DNA of 64,000 nt from Opitutaceae bacterium (GTDB taxonomy: Bacteria > Verrucomicrobiota > Verrucomicrobiia > Opitutales > Opitutaceae). Shown piece after piece: positions 35,435 to 47,940 of the stretch (position 1 is the first letter of the stretch; every line of letters starts with the position of its first letter). The stretch lies in assembly GCA_028688225.1 (NCBI GenBank), contig JAQTYQ010000010.1:1-64000 (forward strand), given 5' to 3'. Below the pieces are notes generated by a model. The model did no database searches. It had not been told where the DNA came from and saw only the letters and a program-made list of their open reading frames with translations. Both the position numbers and the translations under genes were made by a program.

Positions 35435-36859
35435 TCACAATCCAAAGACCTTCAGCACGCCGCTGCGCACCCCCGCCCAGAACTGCCGCGCCCGGGACGT
35501 TTCGCCTTTTTTCGAAACCTCCTGGCAGAGAAAGAGGCCCGGGCCCTCGAACAGGTCGTCAAACAACGGATTCATGCCGCGGTAGTAGGCCCAGAACGTT
35601 TCCGCCCGCACCGGCCGGTACCGCAGGTTCGGGGTGAAGCCGATGGTGGCGTCCTGGTTGGTCCGGCGCGCCGGCGCGGTTTGACCGACCCGATCCGCGA
35701 GCACCTCGGCGCGCACACCCCGACTGCCCGCCACAATCAGCCGGCACGGACCGCAGAATTCAAAGTACCGGAACTGCAACGTAATCCACGACTGCCAGGT
35801 GAACAGCCGCCAGTGGCGCCGGATGACGAGCCGCCGCGCGCGCGGTTTGACGACACCGGCAAGGAAGCTCGGCCGCAACACGATGGATGCCCCCTCCGGC
35901 AGAGCCAGGATCGCCAGTTCGACATGCGGGTCCGCCTGATTCGAAAATGTCACCCGGGATTCCGCGGCGGCCTGTTCGTTGCCGAGTTCCACCAGTTCGC
36001 TCAGGCCGCAGGCCGCGCAGGTGAACGGGATGCGCCAGTCGAGCACGAAGCGGGTGCGCCGCCGCAGGCCCTCGTCCGAGGCCTGCAGGAATTTTTCCCG
36101 CACCCACACGCTCTCGCCCGGCCACAGTGACACCTCCGCCGAGACATGGCTCTCTCCCACCTCCGGCAGCACCGGCGCGGCTTCCGCCAGCTGAATCGCC
36201 CGGCCGCGGCTCAGCCGGGGCGCCACGCCGTAGTAAAGCAGCAGGCTCCACAGCGTGGGGCCCAGAAACCACACGGCGAGCGCCCCGATGACATACCAAC
36301 GCGTCTTCCGCCACGCCTGGTTCAGGTAATGCAGGACCTTCGACTGGTTCCGCTCCAGTTCCGCGAGATTTTTGTTCGCCCGTCCGAGCGCGATCTCCAG
36401 CCCGTCGCGTTCCCACGTCGTCCGGATGATCGCGTTGCGCAGCCCGGCGATGCGGGCCGTCGTGTCGGCCTGCAGCTTCGCGAGCCGGGCCAGGCGCTCC
36501 TCCTTGGTGCGGACCTCGCCGGCATCGCCGAACAGCTTGTCCCACACGGTGCTCCACCAGGTGTCGTCGGCGCGCAGGGCCGCGATCACCCGGTCGGCCA
36601 TGCGGAGGCGCTCCTGCTGCGCGACCAGCTCGGTCTCGAGGCCCGCGAGGCGTTGTTTCACATCGCCCAGCGCCGCCTGCAGATGTTTCTGCTCCCCGGT
36701 GAACTGCTGCAGCAGTTCGAGCCGGTGCAGGTCGAAATCGATGTGATCGCGGGCGAAGAGCCAGCAGGCGTAGGCCCCGAGGCCGAGCACGAGGATGAGC
36801 ATGGCCACGCCGAGCTTTTGCACCAGCCACGCAACCACCCGGTAAAGCAACGTCAGCAT
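35435..36859 (-). CDS. Coiled-coil membrane protein with AIM24-like C-terminal half
   Basis: A 474-residue protein from ATG 36859 (MLTLLYRVVAW). One membrane helix is at about 15-38 (LGVAMLILVLGLGAYACWLF). A long heptad-like coiled coil runs to about residue 190, and a second helix follows (WYVIGALAVWFLGPTLWSLL). The C-terminal half has features of the AIM24 fold: ESVWVREKFLQAS, LPEGASIVLRPSFLAGVV, and RYFEFCGPCRLIVAGSRG as the GpG-type turn. The function is unknown, and the AIM24 assignment is a pattern judgement. It is divergent from the glutamate dehydrogenase gene. Confidence 0.6.
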   Translation of the reverse strand: MLTLLYRVVAWLVQKLGVAMLILVLGLGAYACWLFARDHIDFDLHRLELLQQFTGEQKHLQAALGDVKQRLAGLETELVAQQERLRMADRVIAALRADDTWWSTVWDKLFGDAGEVRTKEERLARLAKLQADTTARIAGLRNAIIRTTWERDGLEIALGRANKNLAELERNQSKVLHYLNQAWRKTRWYVIGALAVWFLGPTLWSLLLYYGVAPRLSRGRAIQLAEAAPVLPEVGESHVSAEVSLWPGESVWVREKFLQASDEGLRRRTRFVLDWRIPFTCAACGLSELVELGNEQAAAESRVTFSNQADPHVELAILALPEGASIVLRPSFLAGVVKPRARRLVIRRHWRLFTWQSWITLQFRYFEFCGPCRLIVAGSRGVRAEVLADRVGQTAPARRTNQDATIGFTPNLRYRPVRAETFWAYYRGMNPLFDDLFEGPGLFLCQEVSKKGETSRARQFWAGVRSGVLKVFGL

Positions 36860-37004
36860 CAGCCGGAATCTTGGCGCGCCGCCCGCCCGGCGCAAGACCC
36901 CGTCGGGCGGGATTTGGTCGCGCCGAAGCCGTTTGCCAGCGTCCCCGGTTTCCATCACTGTATCGCCCAACAAAGGAGTTCCTCAACCGGCCAGTCCCTA
37001 CCTC

Positions 37005-38279
37005 ATGTCCAAGGCCATCGTCTCCAAACTTTACGATTCCGATGTCTTCCGCATGGCGTGCCGCCAGTTCGACAAGGCCGCCGATGCCATCAACCTGCCG
37101 GAGGCCATCCGCGACCGCACCAAATATCCGCGCCGTTGCATGGCGGTGGCGCTGCCCATCAGGCGCGACAACGGCACCACCGTCGTCTTCGAGGGCTACC
37201 GGGTGCAGCACAGCCTCTCCACCGGCCCCTCGAAGGGCGGGCTGCGCTTCCACCAGGACGTCACGCTGGGCGAGGTGGCGGCGCTCGCCATGTGGATGAG
37301 CTGGAAATGCTCGCTCGTGGGCCTGCCCTTCGGCGGCGCCAAGGGCGGCGTCATCGTCGATCCGTTCAACCTCTCGCCAGGAGAACTCGAGCGGCTTTCG
37401 CGCCGCTACATGCAGGAGATGGTCCCCTTTCTCTCACCGCACGTCGACATCGCGGCGCCCGATCTGGGCACCAACGAGCAGGTGATGGCGTGGATGATGG
37501 ACACCTACTCCAACCACGTCGGTCACGTCGAGCCGGCCATTGTCACCGGCAAGCCCCTCGTGCTCGGCGGCTCGGAGGGCCGCCGCGAAGCCACCGGCCG
37601 CGGCGTGGCCTACCTCGTCAAGACCTACCTCGACGACCTCAAGATCCCGGTCGGCCAGGCCACCGTCGCCGTCCAGGGCTTCGGCAACGTCGGCAGCGAG
37701 ACCGCCGCGGCCCTGGCCGAATACGGCGCGAGGATCATCGCCATCTCCGACCACACCGCCGCCTTCCATAATCCGCAGGGCATCGACGTGAAAAAAGCCC
37801 AGCAATACGTGCAATTCAACCGCGTGCTGCACGATTTCGACGGCGGGGAGCCGATCACCAACGAGCAGTTGCTCGAGCTGCCCTGCACCGTCCTGGCGCC
37901 CGCAGCGATCGAGCGCGTCATCACCGAGGTCAACGCGCCCCGGCTCCGGTGCCGCATCCTCGCCGAGGCGGCCAACGGCCCCACGACCAACGGCGCCGAC
38001 CGCGTGCTTGAGAGCCGCGAGGAGATCGAGGTCATTCCCGACGTGCTCTGCAACTCCGGCGGCGTGATCGTCTCCTACTTCGAGTGGCTCCAGAACCTGC
38101 AGCACTACTACTGGACCCGCGACGAGGTGCTGGCCAAACTCTATGCTGTCCTTGACAAGGCGAAGGCGAGCGTCGGCTACCAGCAGCGCAAGCTGAAGTT
38201 CAGCCGGCGGCTCGCCGCGCTCACGCTCGGCATCCAGCGCGTGGCCGAAGCCAAGCAGAAGCGCGGATTGTTCCCCTAG
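37005..38279 (+). CDS. gdhA: Glutamate dehydrogenase (Glu/Leu/Phe/Val dehydrogenase family)
   Basis: Oxidative or reductive interconversion of glutamate and 2-oxoglutarate plus ammonia. It has 424 residues from ATG 37005. Substrate-site GPSKGGLRF is at 74-82, catalytic Lys113 lies in PFGGAKGG, and the Rossmann motif VQGFGNVGSETA is near residue 225. The length and sequence fit the hexameric NAD(H)-type branch of about 420 residues; coenzyme choice is not certain. A perfect hairpin follows the stop. Confidence 0.93.
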   Translation: MSKAIVSKLYDSDVFRMACRQFDKAADAINLPEAIRDRTKYPRRCMAVALPIRRDNGTTVVFEGYRVQHSLSTGPSKGGLRFHQDVTLGEVAALAMWMSWKCSLVGLPFGGAKGGVIVDPFNLSPGELERLSRRYMQEMVPFLSPHVDIAAPDLGTNEQVMAWMMDTYSNHVGHVEPAIVTGKPLVLGGSEGRREATGRGVAYLVKTYLDDLKIPVGQATVAVQGFGNVGSETAAALAEYGARIIAISDHTAAFHNPQGIDVKKAQQYVQFNRVLHDFDGGEPITNEQLLELPCTVLAPAAIERVITEVNAPRLRCRILAEAANGPTTNGADRVLESREEIEVIPDVLCNSGGVIVSYFEWLQNLQHYYWTRDEVLAKLYAVLDKAKASVGYQQRKLKFSRRLAALTLGIQRVAEAKQKRGLFP

Positions 38280-38302
38280 GCATTCGCCCGGAGGCGAATG
38301 CC
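38279..38302. terminator. Bidirectional hairpin between convergent genes
   Basis: GGCATTCGCC-CGGA-GGCGAATGCC: a perfect 10-bp stem and 4-base loop filling the gap between the gdhA and usp stops. There is no long U tract, so it may act as a weak or factor-assisted terminator, or it may be a REP element. Confidence 0.55.
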
Positions 38303-39148
38303 TTACCGGAACAACAGCACGGGGACCTTGCAGCGGCGGATCATGGCCGTGGTGGTGCTGCCGATGATGAGCTGGCGGATGCGGTTGTGACCGTAGGCGC
38401 CCATGACGAGCAGGTTGATGCCCCGCCCGTCCACGTAGGCCCCGATCTCGTTGTCCGGAGCGCCGACGAGCATCTGGGTCACCGGCGCATAGCCGGCGGC
38501 GCGCAGCACGCCCTCGGCGGCCTGCAGGGTCTTGAGCGCGGCCTCCTCCTCGCTGCGCGCGGCCACGGTCACGAGGTGCAGTTCGAGGTCCTTGAAGGCC
38601 GCGGTCGTGGCGAGAAACTCCAGCGCCTTCTGGCAGCTCTTGCCGCCGTCATAGGCGAAGAGCGCACGCCCCACCGGCTTGAAGGCGCGCGAAGTGACGA
38701 GGCAGGGCCGGTGGCTGGCGCGCACCACCCGCTCCATGGTCGAACCGAGATGCTCGGTCGCGAAGTTGGCGTTCTCGCCGCGCTTGCCGAGCATGATGAG
38801 GTCGATGTGGGCCTCAAAGTCGTGGAAGGTGTCGACGAGAAACCCGAGTTTGTGGGTGAAGGTCACGCCGGCCGGCAGCGGCCGGGCGGCGAAATGTTTC
38901 CGCGCCTGTTCGAGGATGGCCTTGGCCCGCTCCTGCTCGAACTCCTGCAGCTTGCCAAGCACGGCCTGGTAGGGCTGCACCCCGAGACTGCCGCTGAGGT
39001 CGGCGACCATCGGCACCTCGAACTGGCGCAGATCCGAGACGTAGAGGACCTCGAGCGCGGCGCCGGTGCGCTGGGCCATCCAGGCCGCGTACTCATAGCA
39101 GACGAACGAGTAGGCCGAACCGTCGGTGCAGACGAGAATCTTGTTCAT
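38303..39148 (-). CDS. Tandem universal stress protein
   Basis: A 281-residue protein of two Usp domains. Domain 1 begins MNKILVCTDGSAYSFVCYEY and ends around RPCLVTSRAF (about residue 155) with the GKRGENANFATEHLGSTMER loop. Domain 2 (GRALFAYDGGKSCQKALEFL...) ends with GAYGHNRIRQLIIGSTTTAM, an intact G-x2-G-x9-G-[ST]-like nucleotide motif. It is cytoplasmic and probably a stress survival factor. No operon partner is seen; glgC on the same strand lies 67 bp downstream of its start side. Confidence 0.9.
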   Translation of the reverse strand: MNKILVCTDGSAYSFVCYEYAAWMAQRTGAALEVLYVSDLRQFEVPMVADLSGSLGVQPYQAVLGKLQEFEQERAKAILEQARKHFAARPLPAGVTFTHKLGFLVDTFHDFEAHIDLIMLGKRGENANFATEHLGSTMERVVRASHRPCLVTSRAFKPVGRALFAYDGGKSCQKALEFLATTAAFKDLELHLVTVAARSEEEAALKTLQAAEGVLRAAGYAPVTQMLVGAPDNEIGAYVDGRGINLLVMGAYGHNRIRQLIIGSTTTAMIRRCKVPVLLFR

Positions 39149-39215
39149 GGCGGCGTCCTCCGGAAGGGGTTGGGGTTCCTGACCGCCGTCATGCTGACAC
39201 GCGGGCGGGCCGGCG

Positions 39216-40502
39216 TCAAATCGTCGTGCCGGGCGGGACCAGTGCGCCCTTGGGCACCACCAGCACGCCGTCGCGGATCATGATCTCGTGGGGGTAATCG
39301 CCGTTGGGCTTGCCGTCGGGCGAGAGCACGCAGCCGTCGCCGATGCGGGCGTTTTTGTCGATGATGGCGTTGCGGATGCGGCAGTGGTAGCCCACGCCGA
39401 CGTTGGGGACGCCGTGGACGGCGTTCTCCTTGATCTCGCTGTCGCTCTCGTAAAAGTCGGCCCCCATCATCACCACGTCCTCGAGGGAGGACCCCTCACG
39501 GATCATGGACCGGATGCCGATGACGCAGTGTTTGAGCGAGGTGTCGGTGATGATCGAGCCGTCGCCGACCACGACGTAGTCGATGTGGCAGCGGTTGATC
39601 TTGGTGGCGGGCAGGAAGCGCGCGTGGGTGTAGATGGGCGTGGTGTGGGTGTAGAAATTGAAGGGCGGCAGCGGCTGCGCAAACGCCAGGTTGGCCTCGA
39701 AGAAGGCCCGCACCGTTCCGATGTCCTCCCAGTAGCCCTCGAACAGGTAGGCGAAGAGGCGCTTTTTGCCGAGGAGGCTCGGGATGATCTCCTTGCCGAA
39801 GTCGGTCATGTGGTTGTCGAGCGCGTCCTGCAGCACGTCGCGGCTGAACAGGTACATGCCCATCGAGGCGAGGCAGCGCTTCTCGGCCGAGGGCGTGGTC
39901 AGCCGCGACGTCAGCGCCGGGCTGATGGCGAGGCTGTCGATGACGGCGGAATCCCGGGGCTTTTCGGCGAACTGCTTGATCTCGAGATTGTCGTCCACGC
40001 GCATCACGCCGAGGCCCTCGACCTTGGAGGCGGGCACGGGGAGGGCCGCGATCGTCGCGTCGGCGCCGGTGACGATATGCTGGGCAATGACCTTGCGGAA
40101 ATCCATCCGGTAGAGCTGGTCGCCCGAGAGGATGAGCAGGTAGTCGTGCGGGTGCGTGCGAAAATGCATCAGGTTGCGGCGCACGGCGTCCGCCGTGCCC
40201 TGGTACCAGTCGGCGCTCTTCTCCGTCTGCTCGGCCGCCATGATGTCGACGAAGCCCCGCCCGAACGAGTCGAAGTGATAGGTGCTCTGCACGTGGCGGT
40301 GCAGCGACGCCGTGTTGAACTGCGTCAGCAGAAAGATGCGGTTGATGCCCGAGTTGAGACAGTTGCTGATCGGAATGTCGACGAGGCGATACTTGCCGGC
40401 CAGCGGCACCGCCGGCTTGCAGCGTTCCTTGGTCAGGGGGTACAGGCGGGTGCCACGACCGCCGCCCATGATGACCGCGAGCACACTTGGGTTGATGTTC
40501 AT
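39216..40502 (-). CDS. glgC: Glucose-1-phosphate adenylyltransferase
   Basis: Makes ADP-glucose for glycogen synthesis. It has 428 residues. The N-terminal nucleotidyltransferase motif GGGRGTRLYPLT (13-24) is present with KPAVPLAGKYRLVDIP. The GTADAVRRN and SGDQLYRMDF blocks follow, then the glucose-site EKP region, and a C-terminal left-handed beta-helix with hexapeptide repeats (KNARIGDGCVLSP). It is allosterically controlled in characterised homologues. It is divergent from glmS across a 209-bp spacer. Confidence 0.95.
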   Translation of the reverse strand: MNINPSVLAVIMGGGRGTRLYPLTKERCKPAVPLAGKYRLVDIPISNCLNSGINRIFLLTQFNTASLHRHVQSTYHFDSFGRGFVDIMAAEQTEKSADWYQGTADAVRRNLMHFRTHPHDYLLILSGDQLYRMDFRKVIAQHIVTGADATIAALPVPASKVEGLGVMRVDDNLEIKQFAEKPRDSAVIDSLAISPALTSRLTTPSAEKRCLASMGMYLFSRDVLQDALDNHMTDFGKEIIPSLLGKKRLFAYLFEGYWEDIGTVRAFFEANLAFAQPLPPFNFYTHTTPIYTHARFLPATKINRCHIDYVVVGDGSIITDTSLKHCVIGIRSMIREGSSLEDVVMMGADFYESDSEIKENAVHGVPNVGVGYHCRIRNAIIDKNARIGDGCVLSPDGKPNGDYPHEIMIRDGVLVVPKGALVPPGTTI

Positions 40503-40658
40503 GGGAAGGTGAAGCAGGCATGACCCCGGCAGCGCGTCCCCTCACTCCGGGCTTCGCGCAGAACCGTCTCGCGGGGCCGCCAGCGGAAGTCGGGATGCCC
40601 CGCGGAACCGGCTGACGGCAAGCTCGGAGAAGGAACGCCTGTCGGGCACTCAATAACC

Positions 40659-40688
40659 TTGCTCAAATTTTGCCGCACTCCCTAAAAT
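40659..40688 (+). promoter_or_regulatory. Sigma-70-type promoter of glmS
   Basis: TTGCTC (40659-40664), an 18-bp spacer, and TAAAAT (40683-40688), in an A+T-rich patch. Predicted transcripts would begin about 17 bp before the glmS ATG at 40712. This leaves no room for a glmS ribozyme. Confidence 0.6.
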
Positions 40689-40711
40689 CGCGAGCTTAAA
40701 GAAAGCAACTT

Positions 40712-42562
<1,851 letters not shown>

Positions 42563-43200
42563 CCGGATTTCATTTGGCATAGTGGTCTTAGGAGGCGCGG
42601 GAGCGCGCCCCTCCAACTATCGGAACCCTAGCCGGACTTGTGTTCTGCTGGACGGCAGCATGATCGCGACCCGTCCTCCCTCCGCTCCGCGAAGGAGAAT
42701 GCACTGAAGGAATCACCTGCCCCTCGACAGCCTCAGGGGCTATAAGCGAGGTCGAACGGGCAAGCAGTCTCCTACAGACCCACTAAACGGTCGGGAGGGT
42801 TTCGTGCAGGAGGCGGCCGAACCGACCCGCTCGTGAAAATGCATCGTGCGCCGCCAGCCATTCTGCTGACCAGCGTTCTGCCAGCAGAATGACGTTAAGC
42901 CGCTCATTCGAACCTTGCTGGCCTTCTGCTCGCAAAACCGCCGCCGGGCACGGCAGGCCGCGACCGGTGCCGGTGGTAGGTTCTTTTGTTTTGGAGTGCG
43001 TTTTCTCCGAGCATGGGCAGGATGCCCGGGCCATTCGGCACGCGCAGCCCGCCCACCGTGGCCGCTGGCGAAGACTGGGCCCCGCCCGGGCGTTTGCCTT
43101 GCGATCCACCACAACAAAAGACCCTGGTGCCGGCAGGGCGCCGGGTGTCATTCTCCTTGCCGGCGGTGACGGCGGCCGCATAACCGTTGCCCTCCGGGCC
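42563..43200. other. Long gap upstream of trpE with palindromes
   Basis: This 638-bp region between glmS and trpE has no convincing gene. It holds a GC-rich imperfect palindrome GGAGGCGCGGGAGCGCGCCC at 42591-42614 and a strong hairpin at 42859-42891. The remainder is mixed low-complexity sequence. No Trp-rich leader peptide with a terminator was found. Confidence 0.5.
42859..42891. repeat. Strong hairpin CATTCTGCTG/CAGCAGAATG
   Basis: A 10-bp perfect stem with a 13-base loop, 310 bp before trpE. No U tract follows. It could be a REP remnant or an RNA structural element. Confidence 0.5.
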
Positions 43201-44685
<1,485 letters not shown>

Positions 44686-44686
44686 C

Positions 44687-44703
44687 AGCCCTGTCGGGCT
44701 TTG
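44687..44703 (+). terminator. Weak hairpin after trpE
   Basis: AGCCC-TGTC-GGGCT followed by TTG, beginning 2 bp after the stop. The short stem and short U run make it a low-confidence terminator. Confidence 0.3.
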
Positions 44704-44959
44704 CCCTCCAGGCTGCTCATCAACGGGCTGCGCCCGTTGGAAAAGTGCGTGCAGATCGAACATCTGCGCCTTCCGCCGGCATTGCCCGGTCGCTTCGACC
44801 TCGAGAACCAACTCCGCCTCGGCAACGGCCCGGCAGGCAGAAAAACATGCATTACGCTGCAGCATACGGGAAGCCCAGACGATTAGTTTGTATCATACTT
44901 TACATAAGCATGCGTCCTGCGGCTTGTTTAGGCGTCTAACTATTGAAATCATTCCCGCC

Positions 44960-46039
44960 ATGGCACCGTATCGTAGTTATCATCGTAAGTCGGATGCCCT
45001 TGCCACCGTTGAGGCGGCACAGACGAATGCCGAGGTCCTGCGCCCGTCGGCCCCCACCCTCGACGCTTCCCCGTCCTTCCTCGAAAAACCGGAGCCCCCG
45101 GCTACGGAGCCCGAACCGCTCGAGCGAAGCGGCTTGCAGCTCTATTTGCAGGAGATCGCCAAGACCCCCCTGTTGACCATTGCCGAGGAGGTGCAACTTG
45201 CACGCCGGATTCGCCGAGGCGACAAGGCCGCCCGCGATCACATGATCAAGGCCAACCTCCGTCTCGTCGTGAAAATCGCGCACGATTACAAGGACTTTGG
45301 CCTCCCGCTCCTCGACCTCATCAGCGAGGGCAACATCGGCCTGATCAAAGCCGTCGAACGCTTCGACCCGCGCAAGGGCGGCAAGCTCAGCACCTACGCC
45401 GCCTGGTGGATCAAGCAGTCCATCAAGCGCGCCCTCGCCAACCAGTCGAAGACGATCCGCCTGCCCGTCCACCTCGTGGACAAAATTTCAAAGATGCGCC
45501 GGACGGCCATGGCGCTGGCGGAGGAATTCGGCCGCGAACCCACCGATGAGGAGGTGGCGCTGGAGCTCGACATCCCCGTCAACAAGGTCGCCCATCTCAA
45601 ATCCGTCAGCATCCGTCCGACCTCGCTCGATGCGCCCATCGGCGAGGACGGCGACTCGGCCACCTTCGGCGAGATCGTCGGCGACGAAAACGCCATCAGC
45701 CCCTATGAGAACGTCCGCGAGCGCAACCTCAAGACCGACCTCAACCACATGATCGAGTCGCTCGACAAACGGGAAGCCGACATCATCCGCATGCGGTTCG
45801 GCCTTGATGGTCACGACGAGCTCACCCTCGAAGAGGTGGGCCGGAAATTCAAGGTCACCCGCGAACGCGTGCGCCAGCTCCAGAATCTCGCGCTCCAGAA
45901 GGTCCGCCGGCTCATGGCCAAGAACGAGGCCCAGCGATCGGTCGAGGAAATCGAACAGGAGGAACGCCTGCGGAAGCGCATGGAGGTCCTTCGCGAATTC
46001 TTCGAAAGCAAGGCGCCGAAAAAGCCCGCCAGGCATTGA
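44960..46039 (+). CDS. RNA polymerase sigma-70 family factor (RpoD/RpoS group)
   Basis: A 359-residue sigma factor from ATG 44960. Region 1.1 is absent and replaced by an Ala/Pro-rich N terminus of about 55 residues. Region 1.2 (LQLYLQEIAKTPLLTIAEEV), region 2 (NLRLVVKIAHDYKDFGLPLL, then FDPRKGGKLSTYAAWWIKQS), region 3 and region 4.2 (TLEEVGRKFKVTRERVRQLQ) are intact. This fits a group 1 or 2 factor. Lack of region 1.1 makes an alternative RpoS-like role as likely as the housekeeping one. A clear intrinsic terminator follows. Confidence 0.88.
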   Translation: MAPYRSYHRKSDALATVEAAQTNAEVLRPSAPTLDASPSFLEKPEPPATEPEPLERSGLQLYLQEIAKTPLLTIAEEVQLARRIRRGDKAARDHMIKANLRLVVKIAHDYKDFGLPLLDLISEGNIGLIKAVERFDPRKGGKLSTYAAWWIKQSIKRALANQSKTIRLPVHLVDKISKMRRTAMALAEEFGREPTDEEVALELDIPVNKVAHLKSVSIRPTSLDAPIGEDGDSATFGEIVGDENAISPYENVRERNLKTDLNHMIESLDKREADIIRMRFGLDGHDELTLEEVGRKFKVTRERVRQLQNLALQKVRRLMAKNEAQRSVEEIEQEERLRKRMEVLREFFESKAPKKPARH

Positions 46040-46066
46040 AGCCGTTCGCGACCGCCTTCCTTCCCG

Positions 46067-46094
46067 AGCCGGCAGCCCCCCTGCCGGCTTTTTT
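46067..46094 (+). terminator. Intrinsic terminator after the sigma factor gene
   Basis: AGCCGGCAG-CCCCC-CTGCCGGCT followed by TTTTTT: a perfect 9-bp GC-rich stem and a U run, 28 bp after the stop. Confidence 0.9.
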
Positions 46095-46245
46095 GTGACC
46101 CTCGAGACCCCCACGAGTCTGGCTGACTGTTGCTCCCCCGCGTAGCCAAATTCGTGAGAATTTGGAATCCCCTCAACCTTTCCCTTTCTGTCCGCTGGAC
46201 AGCCGTCATGGAACCTTTCAAGGTCCGCGCGCACTGATTCCTGCC

Positions 46246-47112
46246 ATGTCCGTGCGTTTCCGCATCCTATCGATCCTGATCAGCCTCGCCACCGGCGGCA
46301 CGCTCCACGCCATCTCGCTACCCGAGGCGCAGGAGCTCTACCGGGCCAGGCGGTATGTCGAGGCCCAGGCGGCCTTTGAGCAGCTGATCGCCGCCGAACC
46401 GGGCAATGCCGAGGCGGCCTATCGCCTCGGCCGGCTGGCCCTGCTGCGCGACGATCCGGCCACGGCCGTGAAATGGCTGGAGAAGGCCACGGCGCTCACG
46501 CCGCAGTCCTCGTCCTATTTCAAGTCCCTGGGCGATGCCTATGGTCTTTCGGCGCAGGAGGCCGGTCTGTTCTCCAAACCCGGCTTCGCGCGGAAGAGTC
46601 TGGCCGCCTACCAAAAAGGCGTGGAACTTGATCCCCAGAGTGTCAGCGCCCGTGAAGCCCTGTACACGTTCCACCGCCAGGCCCCTGCCATCGCCGGCGG
46701 CGGTGCGGCCAAGGCCCGGACCGAGGCCCTGGAGATCCAAAAACTGAACGCCGTCCGGGGCACGGTGCTCCTCGTCGACCTCGGTGTGGCCGAGGAGAAA
46801 TATCAGGAGGCCTTCGATGCCCTGGAAAATCTGCGCCGCACCCACCCCGAATCGCTCGCTGCCCTCTATCAGATCGGTCGGGTCGCGGCCTTGAGCGGTC
46901 TGCGGCTGGAACAGGGCGAGGCCGCGCTCAAGGAATGCCTGGCCCACACTCCGGACGAAACCCAGGCCCCGCTCTGGGCCGCCCGCTGGCGGCTCGGGCA
47001 GATTTTCGAAAAGAAAGGTGACCCGGCCTCTGCCCGCGCCGAGTATGCGGCCGCCCTCAAGCTCAACCCCGACCAGCCACAGCTGATCGAAGCGCGGGAG
47101 CGGGTGAAGTGA
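46246..47112 (+). CDS. Exported TPR protein
   Basis: A 288-residue protein from ATG 46246 with a signal peptide (FRILSILISLATGGTLHA). Several tetratricopeptide repeats follow: ARRYVEAQAAFEQLIAAEPG at residues about 34-53, DPATAVKWLEKATALTP, KSLAAYQKGVELDPQSVSAR, and at the end GDPASARAEYAAALKLNPDQ. It is probably a periplasmic protein-interaction scaffold. No enzyme domain is seen and neighbours give no clue. Confidence 0.75.
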   Translation: MSVRFRILSILISLATGGTLHAISLPEAQELYRARRYVEAQAAFEQLIAAEPGNAEAAYRLGRLALLRDDPATAVKWLEKATALTPQSSSYFKSLGDAYGLSAQEAGLFSKPGFARKSLAAYQKGVELDPQSVSAREALYTFHRQAPAIAGGGAAKARTEALEIQKLNAVRGTVLLVDLGVAEEKYQEAFDALENLRRTHPESLAALYQIGRVAALSGLRLEQGEAALKECLAHTPDETQAPLWAARWRLGQIFEKKGDPASARAEYAAALKLNPDQPQLIEARERVK

Positions 47113-47279
47113 ATCTCCCCTTTCCAGGGTGACTCCCAGCCAGTTGATTTTTGATCCCATTGCCAGATTGGCCATCCGACCGGACCGTCAATCTGGCAGA
47201 AGCGGACCAGCAGGGCCGCCGCCGCCGCGGCGACGACGGCTGCTTGCCCGGCTGCTGGTGTCAGGACACGTTACCGACC

Positions 47280-47690
47280 ATGACAGATAGCGCGCCGGCG
47301 GCCTCACGGGTCGCTCGTCCTCCCTCCGGGCGTCCCCTGCTCATCTTTGACGGGGAATGCGGATTCTGTCGCCGGTGGATTGAGCGCTGGCGCGAAGCCG
47401 CCGGCGACCGGCTGGACCTCGAACCCGCCCAAACCGCGGCCGGACGCTTCCCGGAGATTTCCCCGGCGGAGTTCAATCGGGCCGTCCAATTGATTGACAC
47501 CGAAGGCCGGGTTTTTTCCGCGGCGGGCGCCATCCTCCGCGCCCGGGCGCTGGCTACCGGCCGCACTGGTCTTTTGACCGCCTATGAGCGCCTGCCGGGC
47601 TTCGCCTCAACCGCCGAGACGGTCTACCGTTTCGTCGCCGGCCACCGCCCGGTGTTCTCCCTGCTGACCCGCTTGCTCTGGGGCGCGTAG
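47280..47690 (+). CDS. DCC family (DUF393) thiol-disulfide oxidoreductase-like protein
   Basis: A 136-residue protein from ATG 47280. The family hallmark FDGECGFCRRWIERWRE, with its CxxC pair, comes at about residue 23. A later helical segment (TAYERLPGFASTAETVYRFV) completes the thioredoxin-like fold. Members are often found beside, or fused to, lipase maturation factor genes. Here a decayed LMF gene begins immediately at the stop, which fits that pairing. The redox partner and substrate are unknown. Confidence 0.85.
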   Translation: MTDSAPAASRVARPPSGRPLLIFDGECGFCRRWIERWREAAGDRLDLEPAQTAAGRFPEISPAEFNRAVQLIDTEGRVFSAAGAILRARALATGRTGLLTAYERLPGFASTAETVYRFVAGHRPVFSLLTRLLWGA

Positions 47691-47873
47691 GTGCACCGCC
47701 CGTCCTTCGGCATCAGCACCTGGATTTTTCTGCGGCTGCTGGCGTCGTATATCTCATCGCCTTTCTCTCGTTCTGGATCCAGTTCGTCGGGCTTGGCGGG
47801 CCGGCAGGGCATCCTGCCGGCACAGCCCCATTTCGACGCCGTGCATCCATCGCTCGGGACGTCCCGCTTCTGA
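47691..47873 (+). pseudogene. Decayed lipase maturation factor (LMF) family gene, N-terminal remnant
   Basis: The frame starting right after the DCC stop reads SFGISTWIFLRLLA. A frame shifted by one base then supplies VVYLIAFLSFWIQFVGL, and the first frame resumes with LAGRQGILPAQPHFDAVHPS. Joined, this is the typical LMF N terminus (W-FLR-L--VYLIAF-S---Q--GL-G--GILPA). Two compensating frameshifts and the absence of the remaining roughly 400 codons show a pseudogene. Confidence 0.65.
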
Positions 47874-47940
47874 CAGCTGCCGCGCTGCGCTGAATGCATT
47901 TTGTCTCGCGCCCCTTCCGGCTCTGCCTCTCGCTTGGGGC

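Noticed and set aside
40503-40711. glmS ribozyme or riboswitch upstream of glmS
   Set aside because: A promoter with TAAAAT at 40683-40688 leaves only a short leader, and no ribozyme core was seen.
42563-43200. Tryptophan attenuator before trpE
   Set aside because: No short Trp-rich leader peptide followed by a terminator could be read; the hairpins lack U runs.
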